DNA of 64,000 nt, from assembly GCF_001020565.1 (NCBI RefSeq), contig NZ_LDAS01000001.1, forward strand, positions 2,752,520 to 2,816,519, given 5' to 3'. The notes below the pieces were generated by a model that was given only the letters and a program-made list of their open reading frames with translations, was not told where the DNA came from and ran no database searches. Shown here piece after piece: positions 9,160 to 18,416 of this stretch (within the stretch, counting starts at the first letter, position 1; each line of letters starts with the position of its first letter). Both the position numbers and the translations under genes were made by a program. This stretch comes from Maribacter thermophilus. GTDB lineage: Bacteria > Bacteroidota > Bacteroidia > Flavobacteriales > Flavobacteriaceae.

Positions 9160-10515
9160 CTACTTAAATAACCATTTATATAAATCATTACCATTTGCGA
9201 ACAGCAACAATGCTATCAACAAGAAGAATCCGATCATTTGAGCATACTCTAAAAACTTGTCGCTCGGCTTTCTTCCGGTAATCATTTCATACAACAGAAA
9301 CATCACGTGCCCACCGTCCAATGCAGGTATGGGCAGTATATTCATAAATGCCAGAATAATAGATATAAACGCGGTTGCATTCCAAAAAGCAGGCCAGTCC
9401 CATCCACTGGGAAACAAACCTCCGATAGCCGCAAAACCTCCTACTCCCTTATAAGCTCCTGTAGACGGGTTGAAGATTTTCTTCATTTGCTTTACATAGC
9501 CGCTTAGGGTACTTACCCCCTTATCTATACCTGCCGGTATAGATTCTACAAACGAATAGGTATTTGTTTTAATTTTTAGTATTCCCCTATCCTCAAGATC
9601 TGCGAAACTTAAGCCACCAAGGCCTACACCTATGGTTGCAGAATCGCTAATAACTACAGGGATCTGTACTTGACCACTACCTTCCCTTTTTACCGACAGG
9701 TCTACTTTTTGTCCTTTGTATTTTTGAAGAATCTCCTTGGCCTCATCAAAATAGGTAAAAGAGTCACCACCAATACTTACGATTTCGTCTTTTACCTTTA
9801 AGCCAGAATCTTTATTTGCGGATTCCTCCGGTATGGATCCAACCACAAATGGATATCGCGGACTTAAAAACCTAATTTTATCCTCGTCTTCCAACAAGGT
9901 TGCAATAAAGTCTACCGGAATTTCTTTTTCTATGACCTCACCGTCTCGCTCTATCGTAAAAGTATTTCCGTTTACCAGTTCTATAAAAATCTTATTAAAG
10001 TCTTCTACGGGCTTACCATCAACGGCCAAAATTTTATCCCCCGTCTTTATACCCACTTTATCGCCTATTTCGGTTTCGTTCACGTAAACACCATCCTTTA
10101 AACTATCGTTGGCTATAAACTGGTCTCCGTACGCATAGGCCAAACCTATATAGATAATCACCGCCAAAATAAAGTTGACCGTAACCCCGCCCAACATTAT
10201 GATCAATCGTTGCCACGCCGGTTTACTTCGAAACTCCCAAGGTTTGGGCTCCTCTTTCATGGCTTCGGTATCCATACTTTCGTCTATCATACCCGAAATT
10301 TTGACATATCCGCCCAAAGGCAACCAACCGATACCGTATACTGTTTCGCCTATTTTCTTTTTGAAAAGAGAGAACTTCACATCAAAAAACAAGTAAAATT
10401 TCTCTACCCGGGTCTTAAACAATTTTGCAGGGATAAAATGCCCGAGCTCATGAAGCACTATTAATAATGAAAGGCTTAAAAAAAATTGAATAGTCTTAAT
10501 TAAAATGGGACTCAT
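9160..10515 (-). CDS. rseP: RIP metalloprotease RseP (site-2 protease)
   Basis: 451-residue inner-membrane zinc protease of the S2P family. HELGH, the zinc motif, lies at 22-26 in the first membrane helix; two PDZ segments (about 130-210 and 215-300) follow; the third zinc ligand is in NILPIPALDGGH near 395-405, and the last helix is at about 430-445. It cuts transmembrane anti-sigma factors and remnant signal peptides within the membrane. The FecR-type anti-sigma factor encoded about 1 kb away is a plausible client, but this is inference, since rseP is usually a housekeeping gene. A TACTTTTG box lies 27 bp before the start. Confidence 0.95.
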   Translation of the reverse strand: MSPILIKTIQFFLSLSLLIVLHELGHFIPAKLFKTRVEKFYLFFDVKFSLFKKKIGETVYGIGWLPLGGYVKISGMIDESMDTEAMKEEPKPWEFRSKPAWQRLIIMLGGVTVNFILAVIIYIGLAYAYGDQFIANDSLKDGVYVNETEIGDKVGIKTGDKILAVDGKPVEDFNKIFIELVNGNTFTIERDGEVIEKEIPVDFIATLLEDEDKIRFLSPRYPFVVGSIPEESANKDSGLKVKDEIVSIGGDSFTYFDEAKEILQKYKGQKVDLSVKREGSGQVQIPVVISDSATIGVGLGGLSFADLEDRGILKIKTNTYSFVESIPAGIDKGVSTLSGYVKQMKKIFNPSTGAYKGVGGFAAIGGLFPSGWDWPAFWNATAFISIILAFMNILPIPALDGGHVMFLLYEMITGRKPSDKFLEYAQMIGFFLLIALLLFANGNDLYKWLFK

Positions 10516-10541
10516 TAGCGTTCTGTAAAATTTAAATCTGA

Positions 10542-10549
10542 CAAAAGTA
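10542..10549 (-). promoter_or_regulatory. Candidate -7 element of rseP (TACTTTTG)
   Basis: On the minus strand TACTTTTG matches the Bacteroidota -7 consensus TAnnTTTG and ends 26 bp before the rseP ATG. No clear TTG is seen at the expected upstream distance, so the call rests on the -7 box and position. Confidence 0.5.
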
Positions 10550-10633
10550 CATTTTTACAAGGTCTTAAAAAAAGAAACTCGTTGCACCCGCACTATTTTA
10601 AGAATATTTTGGCACGTATTAACTCTTATACGC

Positions 10634-10664
10634 TTGAAACCTTCACAAAGCTAATGTACCTTTG
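10634..10664 (+). promoter_or_regulatory. Promoter of the SCO gene (TTG-N20-TAccTTTG)
   Basis: TTG at 10634-10636 and TACCTTTG at 10657-10664 match the Bacteroidota -33/-7 elements with a 20-bp spacer. Transcription would begin near 10671, only a few bases before the ATG at 10678, which rules out translation from the longer upstream frame. Confidence 0.7.
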
Positions 10665-10677
10665 TAAAAAAATAAAT

Positions 10678-11346
10678 ATGCGCTCTTTCTTCAGTGGATA
10701 TAAGATTTTTGGTCTTGTACTATTATTGATCTCATCGGTGGTCGTATATCTTTTTTATAATGCCTTAACGCCTAAAAAAATACTTCCCATATATTCCCCG
10801 GCCATGGTAAATAGCGAGTTGGTGGCAGAAGAGATCCAGCACATACGAAAATACCACACTATCTCAGATTTTGAGCTCACCAACCAAAACGGAAAAACCA
10901 TTACACAGGCCGATTATGACGGTAAAATATATATTGCGGATTTTTTCTTCACTACCTGCCCCACCATTTGCCCTATTATGACCAAGAATATGGCCTCTAT
11001 ACAAGACAAGGTAGGAGATGACGTACTATTACTTTCGCATTCGGTAACCCCGCAGATAGACTCGGTGGCCCAACTAAAAAAATACGCCTTGGAAAAAGGA
11101 GTGGACGACACAAAATGGAACTTGGTGACGGGAGACAAGAAACAAATCTATGAATTGGCCCGAAAATCGTATTTGGCGGTAAAAACCGATGGCGATGGTG
11201 GCCCGTTTGATATGATCCATACAGAAAACTTTATTCTTGTTGATAAGGAAAAGAGAATAAGGGGCTTCTATGATGGCACCAAAGAAGAAGAAATACAAAA
11301 ACTATTAAGTGATCTAGAAATACTGAAAGCCAGTTATGCCGAATAG
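10678..11346 (+). CDS. SCO1/SenC-family copper chaperone
   Basis: 222 residues from the ATG at 10678. The frame is open back to 10582, but that part overlaps the promoter and lacks signal features. One N-terminal membrane anchor (10-28) precedes a thioredoxin-fold SCO domain with the CxxxC copper site Cys94/Cys98 (TTCPTICPI) and the third ligand His181 (DMIHTENF). SCO proteins deliver copper to the CuA centre of cytochrome c oxidase or act as thiol reductants facing the periplasm. No oxidase genes are nearby; the downstream neighbours are ferrous iron transport genes, so the link is metal handling at best. Confidence 0.92.
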   Translation: MRSFFSGYKIFGLVLLLISSVVVYLFYNALTPKKILPIYSPAMVNSELVAEEIQHIRKYHTISDFELTNQNGKTITQADYDGKIYIADFFFTTCPTICPIMTKNMASIQDKVGDDVLLLSHSVTPQIDSVAQLKKYALEKGVDDTKWNLVTGDKKQIYELARKSYLAVKTDGDGGPFDMIHTENFILVDKEKRIRGFYDGTKEEEIQKLLSDLEILKASYAE

Positions 11347-11426
11347 GTGTTTTGTTATATTCGGCAATGCTTTGAACACCCATTTAAATTAACTTTTATT
11401 AATTCTTTTAATTGAAATATTTGAGT

Positions 11427-11434
11427 TATTTTTG
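11427..11434 (+). promoter_or_regulatory. Candidate -7 element of the feo operon (TATTTTTG)
   Basis: TATTTTTG fits TAnnTTTG and lies 27 bp before the TTG start of feoA. A convincing -33 TTG is not at the right distance. Confidence 0.45.
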
Positions 11435-11461
11435 ATTACTTATAATGAATCTAAATAAAGA

Positions 11462-11710
11462 TTGGAAACTACTGTCGCAGATTTAAAACGGGGCCAAAAG
11501 GGCATTATCAAAGAGTTTACCGAAAACCTACTACCTATAAAGTTATTGGAATTGGGCTGCCTTCCGGGCAATGTCATAGAACTGGTACAAGTAGCCCCCT
11601 TAAAAGATCCTATATACATAAATGTTAATGGTTCGCACATTGCCATAAGACGTTCCATGGCCGAACAGATCGCATTGGATATTGTTGAAGAAGAAGATGT
11701 TGTGTTATGA
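11462..11710 (+). CDS. feoA: Ferrous iron transport protein A
   Basis: 82-residue SH3-like FeoA-domain protein (ADLKRGQKGIIKEF, LLELGCLPGNVIELVQ). Translation must start at TTG 11462, because an in-frame stop lies at 11456 and no ATG precedes the conserved N-terminus. FeoA is a small cytosolic partner needed for FeoB activity. Its stop overlaps the feoB start by 4 bp (ATGA), so the two are translationally coupled. Confidence 0.93.
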   Translation: METTVADLKRGQKGIIKEFTENLLPIKLLELGCLPGNVIELVQVAPLKDPIYINVNGSHIAIRRSMAEQIALDIVEEEDVVL

Positions 11711-13932
11711 GCAAACAAATTAATGTGGCCCTAATCGGGAACCCCAATACTGGTAAAACCTCTGTATTTAACCAACTCACCGGACTCAATCAAAAAGTAG
11801 GAAACTACCCGGGTATTACCGTTGAAAAAAAAGAAGGTATCTGCAAATTGCCAAGGGGCGTAAAGGCCCACATTATAGACCTACCGGGAACCTACAGTTT
11901 AAACACAACCTCTCTGGACGAAAGTGTGGCGGTAGAGCTACTTCTCAACAAAAACGATAAAGACCACCCAGATGTAGCCTTGGTTGTGTCCGACGTTGAG
12001 AACCTAAAAAGAAACCTGCTCTTATTTACACAGATAAAAGATTTAAAAATACCCGCCATACTTGTTATAAATATGGCCGATCGAATGTCTCGTAAAGGTA
12101 TTAGTATAGATATTGAACTTTTAGAAAAGAAACTCAACGCCAAAGTTGCCTTGGTAAGTACCCGTAAGGGAACGGGCATTGATAGATTAAAGGAGTTAAT
12201 TGCCGATTACAAAAACATTTCTAAAGTTCCGAATGTGGACACTACGGCCATAGCGCCCGATTATTTTGAACGGTTAAAAAACGCTTTTCCAAAAGAAGAT
12301 GTATACAAGTTATGGTTGGTGATAACGCAGGATGTAAACTTTATGCCAATTCAGAAAAATCTGATTCCGGACACATCCTCTTTTGCAACAAAATCCAAAT
12401 CGGAACTCAAAAGGCTACAGCAAAAAGAAACTATTCTTAGGTATCAGTTTATTAACGGCATACTCAAAGAAACATACAAGGTAGATGTGAATGCCGCTAA
12501 GGGATTCAGGGCTACCTTGGACAAAATATTGACCCATAAAATCTTTGGGTACCTTATTTTCTTTGTAATTCTGCTTACCATCTTCCAAGCTATTTATGGA
12601 TGGAGCGAATACCCAATGGACCTAATAGACGGCTTCTTTGCCTCTGCCACAGAATGGGTAAAAGAAACATTGCCTCCAGGAGTGTTCACCAATTTGATCG
12701 CAGAAGGTATCTTGGCAGGTATTGGGGGTATTGTCATCTTTATTCCCCAAATAGCATTTTTGTTTCTGTTCATTTCCCTATTGGAAGAAAGTGGTTATAT
12801 GAGCCGCGTAGTATTCCTCATGGATAAGATAATGCGACCTTTTGGTCTAAGCGGAAAAAGTGTAGTGCCCTTAATATCGGGTACCGCATGTGCCATACCT
12901 GCCGTGATGGCGACCAGAACCATCGAGAATTGGAAAGAAAGATTAATTACAATTCTTGTAACACCTTTCACTACATGCTCTGCCAGGCTACCGGTATACC
13001 TTATAATAATCGCCCTTGTAATTCCCGAAGGAAACGTACTGGGTTTAAGCTTTAAGGCCCTTACCTTAATGCTACTATACCTACTTGGCTTTGGTGTCGC
13101 CATACTATCGGCCATGGTGCTTAACAAGATATTGAAAATAAAGAGCAGAACCTTCTTCGTTATAGAATTACCGAATTATAAACTACCACTTTTTAAAAAT
13201 GTAGCTTACACCGTACTGGAAAAAACCAAGAGTTTTGTTTTTGGTGCCGGTAAAATCATTTTGGCGATTTCCATTATTCTATGGTTTCTAGGTTCTAATG
13301 GGCATTCCGATGATTTTAAAAATGCGGAAACCATTGTCACAAAAAGAATAGAAGCCGAAGGTTTTAACACCTTCAGTGAGTCTTATATCGAAAATAAAAT
13401 AGCGGAATACAAAGCTACTTTACCTATTATGGGGCTACACGAATCTGACCCAGCGTACCAAGATTCCATAGCCCTTCATACCGTCGTCTTGGAAGAAAGG
13501 GCCCTGAACCAAGAAATCGCCAGTTACAAGCTTAAGCATTCTTATATGGGCATCATGGGCAGAGCTATAGAACCTGTCGTAAGGCCTTTGGGCTATGATT
13601 GGAAAATAGGCATCGCCGTGCTAACGTCCTTTGCCGCCAGAGAAGTGTTCGTGGGTACACTGGCTACCATTTACAGTGTTGGAAACGACGAAGAGGAAAC
13701 CATAAAGCACAGAATGGCGGCCGAAGTAAACCCCATAACAAAAGAACCCTTGTTTAATCTGGCATCAGGTATCTCGCTGTTATTGTTCTATGCTTTCGCC
13801 ATGCAATGTATGAGTACCTTGGCTATTGTAAAGAGAGAGACCAATTCATGGAAATGGCCGGCAGGTCAGCTGGTTTTCATGAGCCTTTTTGCTTATATTG
13901 TAGCTTTAATAGCCTATCAATTATTAAAATAG
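11707..13932 (+). CDS. feoB: Ferrous iron transporter FeoB
   Basis: 741-residue inner-membrane Fe(II) transporter. The N-terminal G-protein domain has G1 GNPNTGKT at 11-18, G3 DLPGT at 58-62 and G4 NMAD at 122-125, followed by the FeoB cytosolic helical region and a membrane part with two Gate repeats (GLSGKSVVPLISGTACAIPA is the typical first-gate sequence; AAREVFVGTLATIYSV the second). Length is normal for the family. It follows feoA with a 4-bp overlap and precedes a Cys-rich mini-protein by 2 bp, forming feoA-feoB-feoC-like order. Confidence 0.97.
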   Translation: MSKQINVALIGNPNTGKTSVFNQLTGLNQKVGNYPGITVEKKEGICKLPRGVKAHIIDLPGTYSLNTTSLDESVAVELLLNKNDKDHPDVALVVSDVENLKRNLLLFTQIKDLKIPAILVINMADRMSRKGISIDIELLEKKLNAKVALVSTRKGTGIDRLKELIADYKNISKVPNVDTTAIAPDYFERLKNAFPKEDVYKLWLVITQDVNFMPIQKNLIPDTSSFATKSKSELKRLQQKETILRYQFINGILKETYKVDVNAAKGFRATLDKILTHKIFGYLIFFVILLTIFQAIYGWSEYPMDLIDGFFASATEWVKETLPPGVFTNLIAEGILAGIGGIVIFIPQIAFLFLFISLLEESGYMSRVVFLMDKIMRPFGLSGKSVVPLISGTACAIPAVMATRTIENWKERLITILVTPFTTCSARLPVYLIIIALVIPEGNVLGLSFKALTLMLLYLLGFGVAILSAMVLNKILKIKSRTFFVIELPNYKLPLFKNVAYTVLEKTKSFVFGAGKIILAISIILWFLGSNGHSDDFKNAETIVTKRIEAEGFNTFSESYIENKIAEYKATLPIMGLHESDPAYQDSIALHTVVLEERALNQEIASYKLKHSYMGIMGRAIEPVVRPLGYDWKIGIAVLTSFAAREVFVGTLATIYSVGNDEEETIKHRMAAEVNPITKEPLFNLASGISLLLFYAFAMQCMSTLAIVKRETNSWKWPAGQLVFMSLFAYIVALIAYQLLK

Positions 13933-13934
13933 AG

Positions 13935-14081
13935 ATGGATTTACTTCAACAAATATTAGTTTATATAACCCTAGCGATCGCCGTAGGTTATATTATTAAA
14001 AAATTCTTTCTCCCTAGTTTTTTGACTACTAAAAAACCAAGCAAAAAAACTTGCGGACAAGATGGTTGCGGGTGTCATTGA
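13935..14081 (+). CDS. FeoB-associated Cys-rich membrane mini-protein
   Basis: 48 residues: a single membrane helix (about 5-25, LVYITLAIAVGYIIKKF) and a basic tail ending in CGQDGCGCH. The start lies 2 bp after the feoB stop. The pattern matches the short FeoB-associated Cys-rich membrane proteins that often follow feoB. The terminal Cys/His cluster could hold or sense iron, but the function is not established. No other frame explains this stretch. Confidence 0.8.
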   Translation: MDLLQQILVYITLAIAVGYIIKKFFLPSFLTTKKPSKKTCGQDGCGCH

Positions 14082-14208
14082 TTTTTACACAGCACATTGA
14101 TTTAGAAGACCTTTCGTTAAAAAAACAATAAAAACATCCCAATAAAATGTAAAAGAGTATGGTTATCTGCCAGGGTATACTTTAGTTTGTAAGTAAGCAA
14201 CCAATTAT

Positions 14209-15729
14209 ATGAAAAGAATTCCTGTAGTACTTGTTCTTTTATGTTACACCTGTTCCTCTTTTTTGCTTTTTTCACAAACCCTGAACTCAAGAATACTTGA
14301 TAGCGTTACCCAAGAGCCTATCCCCTACGCGACCGTATTATTGAACAACAAAGGTGTTATTACCAATGAAGAGGGAAGATTTTCGTTTTTGATAGACGAG
14401 AAAGTCAAAGAAACAGATTCCTTGTTTATCTCCTGCATCGGATATGAGTCCATATCCAAACCCCTGAACCAGTTTAAGGAAAATAGAATTCTGATGAGCC
14501 CAAAGGCCATTGAACTTAATGGAGTTATAGTATCGAACAAGAATTATAGCCCAGAAGAAATCATAGATCTTGTAGAAGAAAATCTTCAAAAAAACTATCG
14601 ATATGGTTTCACGAAAAAAAGACTTTTTTTAAGGGAAACCTATCAGAACAACATTATAAAAACGGATTACCGGATCAAAGAATCTACCATTGACGCCCTT
14701 AATAGGTCTTTTTTAGACAGTGTAGTGCGCTCTATTCCAAAAAGTGACACCTACTACACCGAAGTTTTGGGAGATTTCTATGGAACCAACGATAAGGACG
14801 AACAAAAACTAGGTCTTATAAAAGCTTCTGAACTATATGACAAAAGCAAACGCTTGGATGTAGACAATTTAGAAGAACGTTTTAACCAGATCATTAAAAA
14901 GAACGTAAAGACCGATTCATATTTTAAGGTAAAATCTGGCTTGTTCGGCACCAAGGTAGATGCGGAAGACCTCTTTGAAGCCGAGGTAGACTCTAATGAT
15001 GTAGCCGCCGTAAACAAACGTTTGGAAGAAGAAAAGAACAGAAAAAAGTTCTTTGCCAACTACAAAAAAAGGACCTTGGGAAATTTATATGCCAATCTAC
15101 CCATTTTTGAAGATTCGGATTATAACATCATATGGAAACCCAACCGTTACCATCTATCTCTGGAAGAATTCTCCTTTATTGGTGATAAGGCCCTATATGT
15201 AATCGCGTTCGAGCCCAAACGTTCAGAAGATTTCAAAGGAAAATTATATGTAGATGCCAATGACTTTGCCATTGTAAAAATGGATTTCGAAAACGTAAAA
15301 CCCATTAGAACCTTTAACCTTTTGGGTATCTCATTGAACGAATATTTGGCCAAAGGCAGCATTCTTTTCGGTAAGGGCGATGACGGATTATACAGTTTAC
15401 GTTATTATGAAATCACCAAAGGGAATCGGGTAGGCTTCAAAAGACCTATTAAGATCATCGAAAAAAACAAAAATGTAAAGGGGCGTCGAAAACAGAACGA
15501 ACTGCATCTTAAGATAGATGCCGCTTTTGGTGGCCTCAATAAATACGAAGTGGTAGTTTTTGACGAAGAACCTATAAAAGAAAGTCAATTTTCGGCCTTT
15601 AAAGAAACAAACGATGTGCTTCCACAGTACATGCCCGATTATGATCCCAAATTCTGGGAAGGTTACACTATTATGGCTCCCAATACCGCTATCAAAGAAT
15701 TTAAATCGGAAGTGCAACCAGAATACTAG
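14209..15729 (+). CDS. Carboxypeptidase-like regulatory-domain protein
   Basis: 506 residues with a signal peptide (about 1-23, ending SQT) and a carboxypeptidase-D-like beta-sandwich at about 25-100 (SRILDSVTQEPIPYATVLL; NEEGRFSF). A long middle/C-terminal region follows, common in Flavobacteriaceae but of unknown function, rich in beta strands toward the end (KLYVDANDFAIVKMDFENV) and resembling an outer-membrane or periplasmic beta structure. It is separate from the feo genes by 127 bp. No transporter barrel or plug is present, so it is not a TonB receptor. Confidence 0.75.
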   Translation: MKRIPVVLVLLCYTCSSFLLFSQTLNSRILDSVTQEPIPYATVLLNNKGVITNEEGRFSFLIDEKVKETDSLFISCIGYESISKPLNQFKENRILMSPKAIELNGVIVSNKNYSPEEIIDLVEENLQKNYRYGFTKKRLFLRETYQNNIIKTDYRIKESTIDALNRSFLDSVVRSIPKSDTYYTEVLGDFYGTNDKDEQKLGLIKASELYDKSKRLDVDNLEERFNQIIKKNVKTDSYFKVKSGLFGTKVDAEDLFEAEVDSNDVAAVNKRLEEEKNRKKFFANYKKRTLGNLYANLPIFEDSDYNIIWKPNRYHLSLEEFSFIGDKALYVIAFEPKRSEDFKGKLYVDANDFAIVKMDFENVKPIRTFNLLGISLNEYLAKGSILFGKGDDGLYSLRYYEITKGNRVGFKRPIKIIEKNKNVKGRRKQNELHLKIDAAFGGLNKYEVVVFDEEPIKESQFSAFKETNDVLPQYMPDYDPKFWEGYTIMAPNTAIKEFKSEVQPEY

Positions 15730-15784
15730 TCTCTGTTGTTAAAAAACACCTATCAAAAGAATACCGAGCTGTAGATATGGTGGA

Positions 15785-16171
15785 CTATATAAAGTTCTTA
15801 ATAAACGAATACATTAACAATCCCCAACCTATAACCAAGAGCATTCCTCCAAAAGGAGTTACAGGGCCTAAAAATCTACATTTATTGCCCCTTGCACCGC
15901 TAATGCACAAACCGTAAATACTAAAAGAAAAAAGAAAGGTGCCCATTATAAAGCAATACACCATGTACTTTTCCAATGAAGTCTCTAGATTTAGGTTAAA
16001 ACCGATCATGAGCAATACCAAGGCATGGTACATTTGATATTTTACACCCGTCTCAAAACTAGCTATCTGTTCGGCATTAAAAGACTTTTTTAAGGCATGG
16101 GCCCCAAAAGCGCCAAAAATAATTGCCAACAGACCAAAGAATGCACCTATAAATTGAGTAAGAAGTACCAT
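15785..16171 (-). CDS. DUF423 membrane protein
   Basis: 128 residues, four predicted membrane helices, with the family signature GAFGAHALKK near 21-30 and VTPFGG near 105-110. It is a small inner-membrane protein of the YgdD/DUF423 group, conserved in many bacteria without an assigned function. It stands convergent to the preceding gene and apart from its neighbours. Confidence 0.9.
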   Translation of the reverse strand: MVLLTQFIGAFFGLLAIIFGAFGAHALKKSFNAEQIASFETGVKYQMYHALVLLMIGFNLNLETSLEKYMVYCFIMGTFLFSFSIYGLCISGARGNKCRFLGPVTPFGGMLLVIGWGLLMYSFIKNFI

Positions 16172-16285
16172 TTAACTTTTTATCAAATATATGAATAATG
16201 AAAATCTGAAGGCTACAAAAACGGCACAGGTTTATTAAGCATATTTAACAAAACAAAGAGATACATTTTTTATGGCACGCCCCTT

Positions 16286-16726
16286 CTAATCAGGACTTTC
16301 ATTTTGCTTCAGCCTTTCTTGCAAGGCGTCATACATATTTACCGTCTCTAGAGAGTCCTTAAGATTAAAATATAGTTTTAAAGAGTCTTTATACACCAGT
16401 TTTATCTTGGGCTGTGTAATATTGTCCACAAAAACATGAATGCTCTTATCGGTTAAAGAGTCTTTGAACTCCCTAAAAATTCCTTTTTCCTTCTCCAGTG
16501 CAGAAAAACCGTTTAACCGTATCATAGGCGGAATTTTTTCAACGAACACTACACTATCCAATTCGGCATAAGGTACTTTTTCGCTATAAAATCCAGACAA
16601 GATACCAAGGTGATCAGATGTAGCTTTTACCCAATTTTTATAGTGCATCGTTAAAACGGATACGCATACGATCACTGTAATGATCAATAACAAATTCCAT
16701 ATCCAGTGCCTACCCTTTTTACCCAT
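16286..16726 (-). CDS. Hypothetical membrane-anchored protein
   Basis: 146 residues with a basic N-terminus and one membrane helix (about 9-27), followed by an extracytoplasmic or cytosolic domain with alternating strands that resembles a bacterial PH-like fold (YAELDSVVFVEKIPPMIRLNG). I do not recognise a family. It begins about 140 bp upstream of its nearest neighbour and appears monocistronic. Confidence 0.6.
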   Translation of the reverse strand: MGKKGRHWIWNLLLIITVIVCVSVLTMHYKNWVKATSDHLGILSGFYSEKVPYAELDSVVFVEKIPPMIRLNGFSALEKEKGIFREFKDSLTDKSIHVFVDNITQPKIKLVYKDSLKLYFNLKDSLETVNMYDALQERLKQNESPD

Positions 16727-16868
16727 ACCTATGTTGCTTATGGTTTACCTCCACTAATTTAGAACAAATTATCGGGCATTTGCTTTATCAAATGTCCCGT
16801 GTAGATAGAATAACTCTTTAAATTTTAAAAAATTATTTTTCATGAACAGTTTATAGGATAACCAGCTT

Positions 16869-17690
16869 TTATCCCAAACCAACATCTAGAGTCATCATAA
16901 TAATAAAGCCTCCAATAAAGCCCATCGTAGCAATATCGGTATATTTATCTTGTTGGGTTTCGGGGATGACTTCCTCCACTACAACAAAAATCATGGCCCC
17001 GGCCGCAAAAGACAGGGCATATGGTAATATTGGCTGAAAGGTCAACACCGCCCACGCACCAAGAACGGCCGCAATAGGTTCTACGATAGCCGAAGCCTGG
17101 CCATACATAAAGCTTTTAGTTCTACTAAGCCCTTGCCTCCTTAAAGGCATCGCGACAGCAAAACCCTCTGGAAAATTCTGTAGGCCTATACCCAAGGCCA
17201 AGGCAACCGCGCCACCAATGGAAGCACCTTCAAAACCAGCTGCCACACCACCAAAAAGCACACCTACCGCCAAACCTTCTGGAATGTTGTGCAAGGTTAT
17301 AGCTAGGGTCAACAAAGTGGTTCTATGCCAAGGCGTTTTAACCCCTTCTGCTTCACTTTCTTTAAAATTAATGTGTAAATGAGGTAGAATTTTATCCAGC
17401 CCAAATATAAATCCGGCCCCTAAAAGAAACCCCACTGCCGCAGGCACCACTTTTAGAAAACCCTCTCCCGGGCTCATTTCAATACCCGGTGCCAATAAGC
17501 TCCAGAAACTGGCCGCCACCATTACGCCTCCAGTAAAACCGAGCATACCATCCAGAACCGCCCTGTTCATGGTTTTGAACAGAAAAACCAAGGCCGCACC
17601 TGCCGCTGTAAGCCCCCATGTGAACAACGTGGCATAGAATGCCGCCAAAACAGGGTTGATCGATTCAAAATAATCTATAACTTCTTGCAT
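16869..17690 (-). CDS. ZIP-family divalent metal transporter
   Basis: 273 residues with eight predicted membrane helices. Helix 4 carries HNIPEGLAVG and helix 5 GLQNFPEGFAVAMP, the paired metal-binding motifs of ZIP proteins (ZupT-like group), with E/H ligands. The protein should import Zn, Fe or Mn across the inner membrane. It starts 11 bp after the DtxR/MntR-like repressor stop, so they form an operon and the repressor probably controls it. Which metal is carried cannot be told from sequence. Confidence 0.92.
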   Translation of the reverse strand: MQEVIDYFESINPVLAAFYATLFTWGLTAAGAALVFLFKTMNRAVLDGMLGFTGGVMVAASFWSLLAPGIEMSPGEGFLKVVPAAVGFLLGAGFIFGLDKILPHLHINFKESEAEGVKTPWHRTTLLTLAITLHNIPEGLAVGVLFGGVAAGFEGASIGGAVALALGIGLQNFPEGFAVAMPLRRQGLSRTKSFMYGQASAIVEPIAAVLGAWAVLTFQPILPYALSFAAGAMIFVVVEEVIPETQQDKYTDIATMGFIGGFIIMMTLDVGLG

Positions 17691-17701
17691 ATCTATTTTA
17701 T

Positions 17702-18364
17702 TTAATCCTTTTCAAGCACCTCTAAAAAAAGATTGGAGCCTATTTGTTCAGAAATCCTCATTTCTTTCCCTTTGATCCTAATGCTCAGAGATCCATCAAA
17801 ATCTTCCTTATCCAAAATTTCAAGGGTATCTCCCAATGAAATATTATTCTTGTCCAAAAACTTTAAAAAGGCCACCGAAGAATCGTTCACCCCCACACAT
17901 ATGCCCTGTGATCCAATGGGCAGTTCGGTAACCAACCTCTTTACGGATTTTTTAAACTCCCCGTCTTTAGAAGGAATAGGGTCTCCATGGGGATCTACCT
18001 TGGGGTTTCCTAAATAAGCATCCAGTTTATCAATAAGTTTCTCACTTTTAATATGCTCCAATTGCTCGGCCACCTCGTGCACCTCGTCCCAGGCAAAATC
18101 CAGCTTATCTACCAAAAAAACTTCCCACAACCTATGTTTTCTTATAATGGACAAGGCAGATAACCTTCCTGTTTCCGTAAGAAGAACCCCTTTGTACTTT
18201 TTATAGAACACCAAATCCTTTTCGGACAATTTCTTGAGCATATCGGTCACCGATGATGGCTTGGTATCCATCTGTTCGGCTATAGAATTTGTAGAAACCG
18301 CTTGCTCCATGCCTTTGCCCAAATGATAAATTGCCTTTATATAGTCTTCTTCCGAAAGTGTCAT
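17702..18364 (-). CDS. DtxR/MntR-family metal-dependent repressor
   Basis: 220 residues: winged helix-turn-helix at 1-65 (TNSIAEQMDTKPSSVTDML), metal-binding dimerisation domain at about 65-140 with the usual ligand pattern (WDEVHEVAEQLEH, DPHGDPIP), and a C-terminal FeoA/SH3-like domain at about 145-218. It binds operators when loaded with Fe(II) or Mn(II). It heads the operon with the ZIP transporter and is divergent from a TonB receptor; a palindrome in the shared intergenic region is a likely binding site. Confidence 0.93.
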   Translation of the reverse strand: MTLSEEDYIKAIYHLGKGMEQAVSTNSIAEQMDTKPSSVTDMLKKLSEKDLVFYKKYKGVLLTETGRLSALSIIRKHRLWEVFLVDKLDFAWDEVHEVAEQLEHIKSEKLIDKLDAYLGNPKVDPHGDPIPSKDGEFKKSVKRLVTELPIGSQGICVGVNDSSVAFLKFLDKNNISLGDTLEILDKEDFDGSLSIRIKGKEMRISEQIGSNLFLEVLEKD

Positions 18365-18384
18365 TATTAATTTTTTATTCTACA

Positions 18385-18413
18385 CAAAAATACATTTTTA
18401 TATATAAAAACAA
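18385..18413 (-). promoter_or_regulatory. Promoter of the DtxR-like repressor (TTG-N18-TATTTTTG)
   Basis: On the minus strand TTG (18411-18413) and TATTTTTG (18385-18392) are separated by 18 bp, a good Bacteroidota promoter. The -7 box ends 20 bp before the ATG at 18364. Confidence 0.7.
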
Positions 18414-18416
18414 ATA

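Noticed and set aside
10582-10677. Upstream extension of the SCO frame
   Set aside because: It overlaps a good promoter (10634-10664) and does not add signal-peptide features; the ATG at 10678 fits better.
12795-13127. 110-codon minus frame inside feoB
   Set aside because: Antisense shadow of a strongly conserved membrane gene.
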